From: Nematopogon swammerdamellus | Taxonomy: Eukaryota > Arthropoda > Insecta > Lepidoptera > Adelidae | NCBI GenBank assembly: GCA_946902875.1 | Contig: OX336340.1 | Coordinates: forward strand, 22,149,566-22,213,565 | DNA: 64,000 nt | Direction of reading: 5' to 3' | Shown: in pieces, positions 21,843 to 32,015 of the stretch | Numbering within the stretch: the first letter of the stretch is position 1 | Layout: the number at the start of each line of letters is the position of its first letter | The notes under the pieces: model-generated | Databases searched by the model: none | What the model was told of the DNA's origin: nothing | Seen by the model: the letters and a program-made list of their open reading frames with translations, nothing else | Program-made: the position numbers and the translations under genes

Positions 21843-22232
21843 TAATTACAATTCATATTATCAATACTAATAATAAATCTGTAAGGGATAGTCATGGAGT
21901 AAGTTAAGTACTTTGTTTTATGAGATACTGCGTTTGTAGACTCTATGTATGATACTAAAACTAAATTGACGATTTTTAGAAATATTTTCTGTATGTATGT
22001 ATGTTCCTCCATAACTCTTAAACCGATCATCCGAATTTGTTAAAACTTAGTACAAGCACATATACACAGGATAGGCTAAATAAAATTCAGTTTCGGTGAC
22101 GCTAAGTTGTCGCTCGCATGCATGCCGAATTGTACCGCGCGCCGAAATAAAGATACGGTAGCGAACTTACTTACTTTCTTCTTTTTAAATACGACTTTCA
22201 CACGAGCGAAGCCGCGGTCAACAGCCAGTATA
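21843..22232 (-). mobile_element. Interspersed repeat, copy of 10310-10640
   Basis: On the minus strand it starts ACTGGCTGTTGACCGCGGCT and keeps the TTTATTTCGGCGCGCGG and GTTTAAGAGTTATGGAGGAA blocks. It ends near the AGATTTATTATTAGTATTGA segment. Confidence 0.65.
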
Positions 22233-22468
22233 ACATATAATACGTAATGATTATTGTTTGTAATTATAGAGATACGATAAACATTGCATAAGGCTATAAC
22301 CGTATGCAAATTATGTGACAGGTTTTCAAGGTTACCGCGGCATGGGTTGTAGTGTAGGTATGAATACTACATAATATATTATGACAATTTCTTGCTTCTA
22401 GGTAATAAATAAGTGATTCTGCTGTCTATATAAAACGTGTCGCAAAACTCAACGTCAAGCGGGAACCA

Positions 22469-22828
22469 GGGAGTAGGCCAGTTTATGACTACCCAGGGAA
22501 AAATGAGAAAAAAAAATCGGAGTCATTTGTTTTTTTTTCAGAAAAAAATGTAACTGACTATTTTTTGCGGTAAATAATATATATAACTATAAACAAATAA
22601 CTATCCCAAATAAAACCAGGCATTCTGGTTTTATTTGGGATAGTTATCAATAGCGTTATTTAGGCTTCCATATAAACATTTGAACAAAAATATTTGCAAA
22701 TTTGTAGTTGTAATACCTAAAATGTAAATTTTCAACGTTTTTCAAAAAATGCTCATATCATAAAAAACAAATGACTCCGATTTTTTTTTCTTATTTTTCC
22801 CTGGGTAGTCATAAACTGGCCTACTCCC
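22469..22828. mobile_element. MITE with long inverted repeats, copy 1
   Basis: The ends read GGGAGTAGGCCAGTTTATGA and its complement, with arms of about 70 bp including AATCGGAGTCATTTGTTTTT. A second copy is at 44452-44777. Both copies also share the 35 bp before the left arm (AACTCAACGTCAAGCGGGAA), so the real element may start near 22433. Confidence 0.75.
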
Positions 22829-22997
22829 TTTTGCTTTTAAATCACGATTCATGTTCATAATCTGAATATTTTATGTGTAAACATCTAAACCAGAACCGCG
22901 CGGATTTTCGGCGCTGGAGCGAATAGCGATTTGGTAACGGTAACAGTAAGAGTGACGCTCGCAAACGATGTTCACACGTGTTAACCGTGAGACTCTC

Positions 22998-23402
22998 AAA
23001 TTTTTAGGGTTTTAACCCTATTACTAACCCTACCTACGCTATCTGTTTGTCTGTCTATCCGAGGGCTGTATCTCCTGAACCGTAATAGGTAGCCCGTTAA
23101 AATTTTCACAGAATAGGTATGTGTTATTATGGCCGATATAACAACAAATAATAAAAATAAGAAAAAGTAAAAAAATCACGCGGTCCACATACAAGAAACT
23201 AAAAAGTGTATGCGCGTCATCGTATTATATTGTATTGTTTATTGATCATTCATATGGCAGTTAGACTGCTCTCGAACTTGTCACAATTTGTTCTATCCGG
23301 TTCGATTACACCCACGAAGAAGAACCGACAAGCAACTTCGCAGGGTATTTTTTTAAACATATTGCGATACGGAACGCTCAGTGCGCGAGTGGCGTTGGCC
23401 GG
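22998..23402 (-). mobile_element. CCGGCCAAG repeat, interrupted
   Basis: 22998-23206 and 23342-23402 are the two ends in minus orientation. The middle ~130 bp is unrelated sequence with an open frame at 23206-23541 that simply runs through the junctions. Confidence 0.65.
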
Positions 23403-23522
23403 TTTTTTAAAATGTACCTATGTATTACTTGCATGTTTATGCGTTCTGAAAACAGACTCATTTTCTTTCAGTCGACCTTTAACCTCTAATAAAACTTTTA
23501 GAAATGTGTGTTTTCTTTTCGT

Positions 23523-23660
23523 AACCGACGAGCATGCATGAAGAACATTTTATGAAAGTGTGAGAGGCGGCAGAGGTGTGTCAGGATCGTGGCGGCGCGT
23601 GGAGATCCGTTGTCTCTGCCTACCCCAGCGGGAAACAGGCGCGACGCTATGTATATATGT
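23523..23660 (+). mobile_element. 5'-truncated RTE LINE 3' end
   Basis: Starts AACCGACGAGCATGCATGAA and ends CAGGCGCGACGCTATGTATA. It matches the 3' end of the element at 26463-29579, with a 1-bp stop change. Confidence 0.8.
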
Positions 23661-23703
23661 TTTCCTTCACCGGAACGACATGCAAGTAATATTCAAGTAA
23701 GTA

Positions 23704-23871
23704 CAGTTCCCGGCAGAAAATAATGCGTATCGAGCGTTAGAAAGAGACAATCCGGCTGTAGAGCGTCGTCCCTGTCGCACGAAATTACATCTCTGTACGA
23801 CAGGGACGACGCTCTACAACCCGATTGTCTCTTTCTAAAGCTCGATACGCATTATTTTCTGCCGGGAAATG
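23704..23871. mobile_element. 168-bp hairpin MITE, TA-flanked, copy 1
   Basis: Almost the whole element is an inverted repeat. Ends are CAGTTCCCGGCAG and, at the other side, CATTTCCCGGCAG, flanked by TA. This fits Tc1/mariner-type non-autonomous elements. Other copies: 42777-42878 (half) and 53671-53848. Confidence 0.8.
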
Positions 23872-23921
23872 TACACGAAATCTCCAAACACTGCGATACA
23901 AATACCTAGTAGTTTCACCTA

Positions 23922-24537
23922 AGATTTTTTTTTATGAAAATTGACACGGTTGGCTACATCACCTACAACATCCGTTAGGTTAGTTAGATAGAATAGAATG
24001 CAATTAAGCTCGCCTGTTGTGCCTAATTTGTATTAATTGGTGTGCAATAAAGAAATATACATACCACAGAGACAGAGCATCAAATACCTACCGCGCGCGC
24101 CCCCTACTAGAGACGCCCTAAGCGATAATATTTGAAACCCAAAAACTACACGCAGTACTGCTAGCGCTTCGTAGGTGTGTGTGTGTGCTAGTATCGACAC
24201 TACACACAAAGAGGAGCAAGTTAGGCACACGCACAAAACAAATGCAGTAAGTCATAGGCCACGCCCACAGGCTTCAACGGCGTTGTAGAGAAATCGCGCT
24301 CAGGGCGCCTCTAGGAGGGGCGCGCGCATTTGATGCTCTGTGATACATACACATACATCCGTGATGACAGACCATAACACCGGGTGAACTAGGTGCCATG
24401 TCAGTGCTTCCCTTCATGTTCACGTCGGCTACACTGAAATGGACGGAAAACACGAACTTTTTACATAGACGTTTCGACCGACGTTTCATTCCGCACCAAC
24501 CCAGGCGTGATAAACCTTACCACCTAGTAAGGTAAGA
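23922..24537 (-). mobile_element. SINE tail-1 split by a nested LINE fragment and a MITE
   Basis: Tail-1 (minus) runs 23922-23975 and resumes at 24355-24537. The LINE 3' fragment between them (23976-24354) is flanked by the 8-bp duplication ACATCCGT. The hAT-like MITE sits inside that fragment's ATAC tail. Confidence 0.75.
24065..24342. mobile_element. hAT-type MITE, copy 1
   Basis: The terminal inverted repeat is CACAGAG...ATCAAAT, with GGCGCGCGC subterminal. The flanking 8-bp repeat ATACATAC is at 24057-24064 and 24343-24350. The 278-bp element has no coding capacity. It is related in inverse orientation to 62466-62755. Confidence 0.85.
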
Positions 24538-24551
24538 TGCCTGGCGTTAGG

Positions 24552-24885
24552 TTTTTTTTTTTTTTTTTTTTATTGAAACTGACACGGTTGGCCACATCAC
24601 CCACAACATCCGTGATGTGAGCCCATAACACCGGGTGAACTTGGTGCCACGTCAGTGCTTCCCTTCGGTCGTGCCGGCTACACTGAACTGGACAGAAAAC
24701 ACAAACTATTTACATAGCCGTTTCGACCGACCTTTCATTCAGTGCGGTGGTACCAACCCGGGCGGGTTAAACCCTACCACCTAGTATTATAAGAAGGGAG
24801 TCATATCCCTTAGTCGGCTTTTACGACATACACGGGGAGAGATGCAGTGGGGCTATTCTTTTAAAGTACCGGCCCCACACAGTAC
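24552..24885 (-). mobile_element. SINE-like retroposon, head-B/tail-1 form
   Basis: T-run 24552-24570, then tail-1, then the family B head ending CCGGCCCCACACAGTA. Same junction as 3377-3698 and 40109-40434. Confidence 0.8.
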
Positions 24886-25110
24886 AAATGGTGTTCTATG
24901 TCCATTGAAGTATCCGTAAGTACATATGTCTATGTGGCCAACTGGGTATAGCTGGACGGAGGGGAGCCTTAGTCACGTAGAGAGGTTAGGGGGGCGTCTG
25001 CAGCACACCCCCTCTTCCATCACCCCTCACACCGCGCTCCCCCAGGCGGTTCCGTTCGCTGAACACTACTAGACTGTATGAACGTGCATATAGATTACCG
25101 ACATGAAAAT

Positions 25111-25705
25111 GAAGGGAAGCACTGAGATGGCACCTAGTTTACCAAGGTGTTATTTTTTTTATTTTTTATTTAATCCGCTATGGGTGGCTGAGTCGGAGGG
25201 GCCAAAGCACATGCTCTAACCAGCCAATATCACCTCCGAGAAGGTAGGTGCCATACCGGAGACTTCCCTGGATTGCTGGCTATACTGGACTAGAGGAGAA
25301 CACAACCGAGGTTGCTTGCGGCCATCTTACATCCAGTATGGGCTGGTTATGGGCTCGTTATGGGCTGACATGCACGGATGTTGTAGGTGATGTATCCAAC
25401 CGTGTCAGTTTTTATAAAAAAAAATTGTCTTATCGTCTCTACATTTTCTGAAAATAGATTTATTTTCAAAAGGGACTGCGATAGCCTTCCTCGAAACAGA
25501 CGCAGGCTGGGTGGTTTGTACTGTAAAGTCATAAAGTTAACACTCTCTCTTGTGAAAACAATTGTTGCTGCAGTATGTCGGCATTGCGGTGCGGTTTGAC
25601 CTTCCACGCCATTGACTTGCTTTCTTCCACAAACTATTTACACCTTTCATTTTGTTTTTGCAAATTCTGTAGACTATTTAACGGTTACAAGAAAAACATT
25701 AAAGC
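25111..25705 (+). mobile_element. Tail-1 with nested retroposon, joined to block X
   Basis: Tail-1 pieces at 25111-25152 and 25346-25427 are split by a retroposon in minus orientation (25152-25345, T-rich start) related to 4934-5115. Block X (25430-25705) follows the A-run, as in the inverse copy at 10835-11247. Confidence 0.7.
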
Positions 25706-26098
25706 CCACAGTGTCAGTCTCCATTAAAAAAAAAACACCTATAAATAGACTTCACAACCTAAACCCAACGAAAAGCTGATAAAAGCATAAACATGTTATT
25801 AGCAATCCTTATGTCTACTGCAGTAAAGTTCAGTTTAGCACAATTGAAAGATATCACACTACAAATCAACAATATCATAGAACAAAACAATATGTATAGT
25901 TAATCCTTTTTACGCCTTTCGCTGAGTTTAGATGGCGAAGACTATACTGGCTGTGTCGCGTCTACTCCGCCGCGTTAGAGTCAGACTAATTTAATACGTA
26001 GATATATAGAAATATGTTTCGTTCTACAAGACTATATTGTACGAGTATCCTATAATATTATAATATAGGATTTAATAAATCCTATAATATAATGTAAT

Positions 26099-26275
26099 CT
26101 CTATTCTCTACTTCTTATATAAAAGGGAACATGTCTGTACGTATGTTTGAGGTAAACTCCGGAACCACTGAACAGATTTTGATGCGGTTTGCACCTATAG
26201 AAATAGTTGTTCTTGAGACTCACTATAGGCTATATACCATCACGTTAAATAGCCTCAGGTCTGACTGAGCAGTAT
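26099..26275 (+). mobile_element. 5' part of a small Helitron
   Basis: TCTCTATTCTCTACTTCTTA start preceded by A, then ACTCCGGAACCACTGAACAG and GATGCGGTTTGCACC. The complete relative is at 31717-32015. The 3' end is missing. Confidence 0.65.
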
Positions 26276-26451
26276 CAAAGAAAGTTTAAATATCACAACG
26301 TCACCAGACTAATATGACGCATACGGGTCTCTATTGGGACCCGTACAGACACAAGTGGAGAAAAACTAATTTTTTAGTTCTTAGGTTAAGACATTTATAT
26401 GTATTTTAAATATGGCCCTAGTTCGCTGAAATAAAGAGATAAATAAAAAAA

Positions 26452-29400
26452 AATACATAGCGTCACGCCTGTTTCCCGGTGGGGTAGGCAGAGACAACGG
26501 ATCTCCACGTGCCACGATCCTGACACACCTCTGCCGCCTCTTCCACTCCCATAATGTTCTTCATGCATGCTCGTCGGTTACGGGTACTAAGCACTTGCCC
26601 CTTTTTGAGCACATGCCCGATCTGGTCCAGGTACGTGCGTCTAGGGCGACCCTTCCCGACTCTTCCACTCACATTTGCTTCATAAATTTCTTTCGTTAGT
26701 CTCCTATCATCCATTCTTCCAACATGACCGAACCACCGAAGCATCCCTTTCTCAATCCTTGTCACTATATCTTCTTTCAACCCACAGCGCTCTCGCACTA
26801 CACTATTTCTCAATCTATCTTTCATTGTAACTCCGCACATACTCCTCAACGCGCGCATTTCCACAGCATTAATCCTGCTTTCATGCTTCGTCTGCCATGC
26901 CCAACTTTCACTCCCGTACATAAGTGTAGGGGCCAGCACTCCACCATGGACAGCCAAACGTGCCCTAGTTGACATGCTTTGGCTGCTCATAATAGCGTGC
27001 AACGCCCCATTCACTTGGTTGCCAGCTTTCACTCTCTTTTCTACATCTCCTTCACATTTTCCATCACGCGTGAACATATTCCCCAGATATACGAATTCGT
27101 TCACTTGCTCCAGTTTCTCATTCCCAATCCTGACATCGCATTCGGACACTATTTCATTCCTCTCCAGTACCATAACTTTCGTCTTGTTTACATTCACTTT
27201 CATTCCCTTCCTTTTAAATGCTTCAACCATAACAGTTACCATGTCCTGCAACTCGCCCACCGACGATGCAAGTATCACTTGATCGTCGGCGTACAAGAGG
27301 CATTTCACAACTAACTCATCCATTCTTAATCCACAATCATATTCTTTCAGATCAGCCAAGCAGCTGTCCATGAATAGATTGAACAGCCAGGGTGACGCCA
27401 CACACCCCTGTCTGACCCCTCTAGAGATGTCAAACCAGTCGGTGTATGCCCCGTTTATCCTGACGCAAGCCCTAGAACCCTCATAGAGAGATTTCAGCGC
27501 TTGCACCAAGTGACTGTCCACTCCATACTCGGACAACACTGCCCACAACTCATTCCTCATCACTTTGTCATAGGCCTTCTCCAAATCTACGAACGCGCAA
27601 AAGACCTTCTGGTTTTTCGCCAGATATTTTTCGGCTATGCACCGTAGTGAAAAGACCTGATCCGTGCATCCCATACCCTTCCTAAATCCCGCTTGTACAT
27701 CCCAGATCTTTTCTTCCGTAATTTTCAACACCCTTTCAATCAGTACTTTTGCGTACAGTTTGCCGACAATGCTGAGAAGGCTTATGCCCCGGTAGTTTTT
27801 GCATTCCTGCTGCGAACCTTTTCCTTTATACAGCGGGACGATCACAGCTTTGCACCAATCATCTGGTACTCGGCCGTGTCGCCAGCACATATTAAAGAGC
27901 CGGTGCAACAGGTCTGCAACCACCCAACCACCGCCCCTCAGCATTTCGACCGACACTCTATCATATCCCGCTGCTTTACCTAATTTCATGCCTTTCAATG
28001 CTTTCTGAATCTCATCCACACTAATCTCGCTATCAACATCCATACTAGGCGTGTCGCTCACAGCTCCAGCTTCAGGCTGTGTCTCCACACCTTCAGGTTC
28101 AAAAAGTCTTTCAAAATAATCCTTCCATCGTTCTAAAATTTTCTTTTCATCCTTTAATACACATCCCTCATTGTCCCTGATATCCGTCATTTTACATGTC
28201 TCTGATTTCTTCCGGACTGTTTTTACCATTTTCCAAAACAGTTTTATATTAGACCGGAAGTTGTCAGAGAATCTCCTGTCATTCTTTTCTTTCTCTTTGC
28301 TTTTACTTCTTTCAACACATTCTTTCACTTTCATTTTAGCCTCAACATACCTTTGTTTTCGTACCTCTACTACATTATTTCCTGCGTTCACTCTTCTGTC
28401 AGCCTTACTCGCTAACAGATCAAGCCATGCTTTCTTCTTCTCATCCACTACACGTTTTACATCATCATTCCACCAAGATTTATTGGATTTCCTTCCATTC
28501 TTTCTCTTTGCGACGCCACATATCTCAGTAGCTGTCTCGATCATTCCACTTTTCATTTTCTCCCATACATATTCCATTTCATACTCAACGTTTCTACAGA
28601 AATCTTCACTCAACCTTTCGCTCAATTTTTTGTGATATTCACCTTCAACATCCGTATCCTGTAATCTTTCTACTTTTATTCTTTCTAGCGCCGTTGTTTC
28701 CACATGGTTTCGGTGTCGCCAACGCTTGAACAGACCCCTGATTCGGCATACCACCAGGAAGTGGTCTGTTCCAACATTGGCTCCACGATGAACCCTTGTG
28801 TCTACAACATTGCCTCTTAATCTTTCGTCAACTATCACAAAATCTATCATACTTCTTTCTTCCTGTCTCTGCCAAGTATACATATGAATCTTTTTGTGGG
28901 CAAACATAGTGTTTGTCACAAAAAGATTCTTTTCCAGGCACACCTCGAGCAAACTAACACCATTCTCGTTTTTTCTTTCGTCACCAAACTTTCCAAGTAC
29001 AGACTCATAGCCATCCCTTTTCACGCCAACCCATCCATTAAAGTCTCCCATCAATAACACTCTCTCATTCCCCTCACATGCATCAAGTATTTCTCTCACA
29101 CTCTCCCAGAACTCCTCGCGGTCCTTGATGGGCTTGGACATGTCCGGGGCATACACCACCAATACGTACAAGCGGACCAAACCCACCTTCAGTCGGACCC
29201 ATAGGAGTCTTGGGCTCACACACTCGTAATTAATCATGCATTGAGCCATTCGTTCAGAGAGGACAACTCCTACACCTTGGCAAGCCCTTTCATTCTGTGG
29301 TATACCAGACCACAGGGCTGTAAAAGTATCGTGCGTGGACCTGTCCACCCCCTTCCTCTTGGTCTCGCTCACAGCCAGCACATCAATCTGCCTCGCATTC

Positions 29401-29532
29401 ATCATCTCATACACTTCATCCTCCTTATCTTTCATTCCTCCACAAACATTCAATGTGGCAAAGCGGCTTTCCGTTGCCCACTTTCCGCCCCCTCGTGAAA
29501 CGCGACGTGACGAGTGACGAGCTGCATATTTA
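26452..29532 (-). mobile_element. RTE LINE, nearly full length
   Basis: The 3' end lies just beyond the stop codon (CGCTATGTA on the minus strand, then a T-rich stretch). The 5' end is near the GAGCTGCATATTTATA junction at about 29520-29532. Immediately upstream, after a short AT stretch, is an interspersed repeat (29573-29792), so the LINE may have inserted next to or into it. Truncated relatives are at 8954-9165 and 23523-23660. Confidence 0.8.
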
Positions 29533-29579
29533 TAAAAAATATAAATAAATATTAGCTTTTTAGCTAGAGGAACATACAC
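26463..29579 (-). CDS. RTE-clade LINE polyprotein: AP endonuclease plus reverse transcriptase
   Basis: One uninterrupted frame of 1038 codons. The AP-endonuclease motifs are all present: FATLNVCGG (40-48), SETK (71-74), MGDFN (177-181), IDFV (245-248) and TDHF (271-274). The reverse transcriptase follows with FVDLEKAYD (663-671), GVRQG (721-725) and the catalytic YADD (763-766). The C-terminus (GRPRR near 985, then W-R-S-V-V) is RTE-like. The product would nick target DNA and prime cDNA synthesis from element RNA. The first ~20 codons probably belong to flanking repeat DNA. The first in-frame ATG (codon 49, 29433-29435) lies after the first endonuclease motif, so the natural start is missing or non-AUG. 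The element is nearly complete and may be recent. Confidence 0.92.
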   Translation of the reverse strand: MYVPLAKKLIFIYIFYKYAARHSSRRVSRGGGKWATESRFATLNVCGGMKDKEDEVYEMMNARQIDVLAVSETKRKGVDRSTHDTFTALWSGIPQNERACQGVGVVLSERMAQCMINYECVSPRLLWVRLKVGLVRLYVLVVYAPDMSKPIKDREEFWESVREILDACEGNERVLLMGDFNGWVGVKRDGYESVLGKFGDERKNENGVSLLEVCLEKNLFVTNTMFAHKKIHMYTWQRQEERSMIDFVIVDERLRGNVVDTRVHRGANVGTDHFLVVCRIRGLFKRWRHRNHVETTALERIKVERLQDTDVEGEYHKKLSERLSEDFCRNVEYEMEYVWEKMKSGMIETATEICGVAKRKNGRKSNKSWWNDDVKRVVDEKKKAWLDLLASKADRRVNAGNNVVEVRKQRYVEAKMKVKECVERSKSKEKEKNDRRFSDNFRSNIKLFWKMVKTVRKKSETCKMTDIRDNEGCVLKDEKKILERWKDYFERLFEPEGVETQPEAGAVSDTPSMDVDSEISVDEIQKALKGMKLGKAAGYDRVSVEMLRGGGWVVADLLHRLFNMCWRHGRVPDDWCKAVIVPLYKGKGSQQECKNYRGISLLSIVGKLYAKVLIERVLKITEEKIWDVQAGFRKGMGCTDQVFSLRCIAEKYLAKNQKVFCAFVDLEKAYDKVMRNELWAVLSEYGVDSHLVQALKSLYEGSRACVRINGAYTDWFDISRGVRQGCVASPWLFNLFMDSCLADLKEYDCGLRMDELVVKCLLYADDQVILASSVGELQDMVTVMVEAFKRKGMKVNVNKTKVMVLERNEIVSECDVRIGNEKLEQVNEFVYLGNMFTRDGKCEGDVEKRVKAGNQVNGALHAIMSSQSMSTRARLAVHGGVLAPTLMYGSESWAWQTKHESRINAVEMRALRSMCGVTMKDRLRNSVVRERCGLKEDIVTRIEKGMLRWFGHVGRMDDRRLTKEIYEANVSGRVGKGRPRRTYLDQIGHVLKKGQVLSTRNRRACMKNIMGVEEAAEVCQDRGTWRSVVSAYPTGKQA

Positions 29580-29792
29580 ACATACATAGAGAAAAGATTT
29601 CTAAAAATCGTCAATTTAGTTTTGTTTTAGTATCATACACGGAGTCTATGAATACGAAATATCTCTTAAAATAAAATAACTTACTCCATGACCATCGCTT
29701 ACAGATTTATTATTATTAGTATTGATTTGCGTCTAAATCGGATTTTCTATTAAAACGAGTCTACCGCGAGCGAAGCCGCGGGCAAAAGCCAG
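29573..29792 (+). mobile_element. Partial Helitron-like repeat
   Basis: Starts within the GGAACATACACACATACATA block and ends GCGAGCGAAGCCGCGGGCAA, then AAGCCAGT. Related to 10310-10640 and 21843-22232. Confidence 0.6.
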
Positions 29793-30260
29793 TATAATAT
29801 AAAGGTTGACTACACAAAATATATATAAAGGACATGTTAAGTACGCCTTAGCACTGCATATTATACTGATGAGTCCAACAACAGCATTTTCTCTTGCCCT
29901 ATAACATCAACATTCGTTATTTGCTTCGTTTTTCGTAGTCGGGCTTCAAGTTTAAACATTTTATTTATTGTTTGTCACTTCTGCTATTGTGCGCATATTA
30001 AACCAGGCGCAGGCCTTGTATGTGACATGTCTTCACGCCTGTAACCTTTCACGGCTTCAGAAACAATATCCTTGAAAAACTATAAATAAGAATGGCTGTA
30101 CTCGGTCCATACAAGTGCTAGGCACCGAGTAAGGAAGGGACATAGAATATAAGTGAATAGAAGAGGTATCGACGCAGTCATTTGAAGCCAGCGCGTACAA
30201 GGTAAAATTCCCCTATTTCCGAGAGTTGTACCATCAGTATTACTCACCTGACATAACAGA
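29793..30260. other. Unassigned AT-rich stretch
   Basis: No gene or repeat family recognised. Confidence 0.4.
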
Positions 30261-30261
30261 C

Positions 30262-30595
30262 TGTGTGGGGTCGGTATTTAAAAAGAATATCCCCACTGCA
30301 TCTCTCTCCGTGCATATCGTAAAAGGCGACTAAGGGATAAGGACATGAAGGAGCCGTGCTGAAGGGCGACAGGTAGCCACCTCTCACCTTGGCGCGGTCC
30401 TTCAGTCATGCAGCAGGTGGGTCTTCTTCGTGCCTTACTGGCCGCTTGATAGTTATATTGTCAGAATACTTTGCTAAACGTAGTACGTCGGTGTTGTGCT
30501 GTAATATAGAAGAGTACTTGCAGCGCAACATCGATCACTCTACTCACCGCGATTGTCGGGATATAGCGTGTGGTATGTATGTATGTACATATGAG
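30262..30595 (+). mobile_element. Family B repeat, near full length
   Basis: TGTGTGGGGTCGGTATTTAA start, AAAAGGCGACTAAGGGATAA, and the end GCGTGTGGTATGTATGTATG. Confidence 0.8.
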
Positions 30596-31716
30596 TGACA
30601 TGACATGACAACATGACATTCAGTTTTAATGAAATAAAATGTATTTATTGCACACGGAATGAGCAGTTACATGTTAATACAGTAGGTACGTATTGTATAC
30701 GAATTATGTAATGTAAGTATGTCGAAAAGTATTTTGTTTTATTTTTAACTGAAATAACGCAACGCTGCCACCCAACCAGGCTAAGCGCGTCTTGCACCAA
30801 CACGAGTTTAAAGTTAAGTAGCGAGTTATGGATTTAAACGCGGTTCACACATACAACGGGTGCTAGTTTAACGAGTTAAACTGGTTTATATATTAAATTT
30901 GTGTTGGTGCAAGTGGGCCTAAGCCTGTGCTAGGGTTGACAATTTTAAGTTCACAGATCTAAAGTCTGTGCGAATGAAAATACACGCATGTATGTAAAAC
31001 TTCGTCTATCAGGACTGATCTATAGCTTTTTGTAAACGCGACTTGAATAACTTTGATTGATAGAAAAAAAAACCTAAATTCTTAAAAACGTATTGGATGT
31101 AACGCGACCAAAGTAAGGTTTTGATAAAAAACCTATTTGATATACGTTCATTAAATATCTATCTCGTTAGCTTTTTACTTTTTTGTTTGAATTCCTAATT
31201 CTGGAATAAAAAAATCACAAACGAATTTTCGCTTACGCTGCAAATTTCCGTGCGATGACTAATCCAACCCGAAAAAACGGCGAGTCTTGCCTGCATCCGT
31301 CGAATTTGCAGGGCGCTTTTTTACCTTGCATATGGGGCCTTAAGTTATGAGGAATTTTGACAAAGATGAAATCACAATATCCTTTAGGGACTCTGGGCCC
31401 CAAGTGATAGGGAAGATGAGTACTATGGGGCTGGTAATAACAAATCATTGTTAAAGCCCTAAAAAAAAGTAAAAAAAATAAAAATAAATAAACATATATC
31501 TCTCTCTGTCACACTTGTGGGCCTACGTACCTATCTATATCAAAGCGTACTTGAGGAGCTTTTTTGAATGAAAATTGTGTGCATTTAAGCTTCGTTTACA
31601 TTAGTATAGTAACCGGTGTAGTGTTAATAGGGCGAGTACGAACTATCTCACTTACTCTACCAATGCAGACGCCACCGGTAGAGTACCTACTAGAATGTTG
31701 TGGAGTATATATATGA
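30596..31716. other. Mostly unassigned, with a short LINE 3' remnant
   Basis: About 30630-30690 shows TGTATTTATTGCACACGGAA, the LINE 3' end type of 12516-12640 in minus orientation. The remainder has no feature I can support. Confidence 0.4.
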
Positions 31717-32015
31717 TCTCTATCTCTTCTCTACTTCTTATAAAAGGGAATGTCTGTCTGTATGTATGTATGTTTGACGTAAACTCCGGAACCACTGAAC
31801 AGATTTTGATGCGGTTTGCACCAATGGAAAGAGTAGTTCTTCAGGCTCAGTGTAGGCTATATGACATCGTGCTAAATATCCTTACGGTTGAGTAGATATG
31901 GACGGGAGAGAGAGAAAAAATATAAGAGAAGCGATAGTTTATTTCATATTTGCGTTTAAATCGAATTTCCTATTAAACCGAGTCCACCGCGAGCGAAGTC
32001 GCCAGCAAAAGCTAG
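31717..32015 (+). mobile_element. Non-autonomous Helitron, 299 bp
   Basis: TC at 31717 preceded by A; CTAG at 32012-32015 followed by T. This is the A-to-T insertion rule of Helitrons. The subterminal GCGAGCGAAGTCGCC can form the expected hairpin. No coding capacity. Confidence 0.75.

Noticed and set aside
23206..23541. 111-codon plus-strand frame
   Set aside because: It runs through the junctions of the interrupted CCGGCCAAG repeat into the RTE fragment, so it is an assembly of unrelated repeat pieces.
26724..29517. Plus-strand open frames opposite the RTE polyprotein
   Set aside because: They lie wholly antisense to an intact, motif-rich frame and have no recognisable domains.
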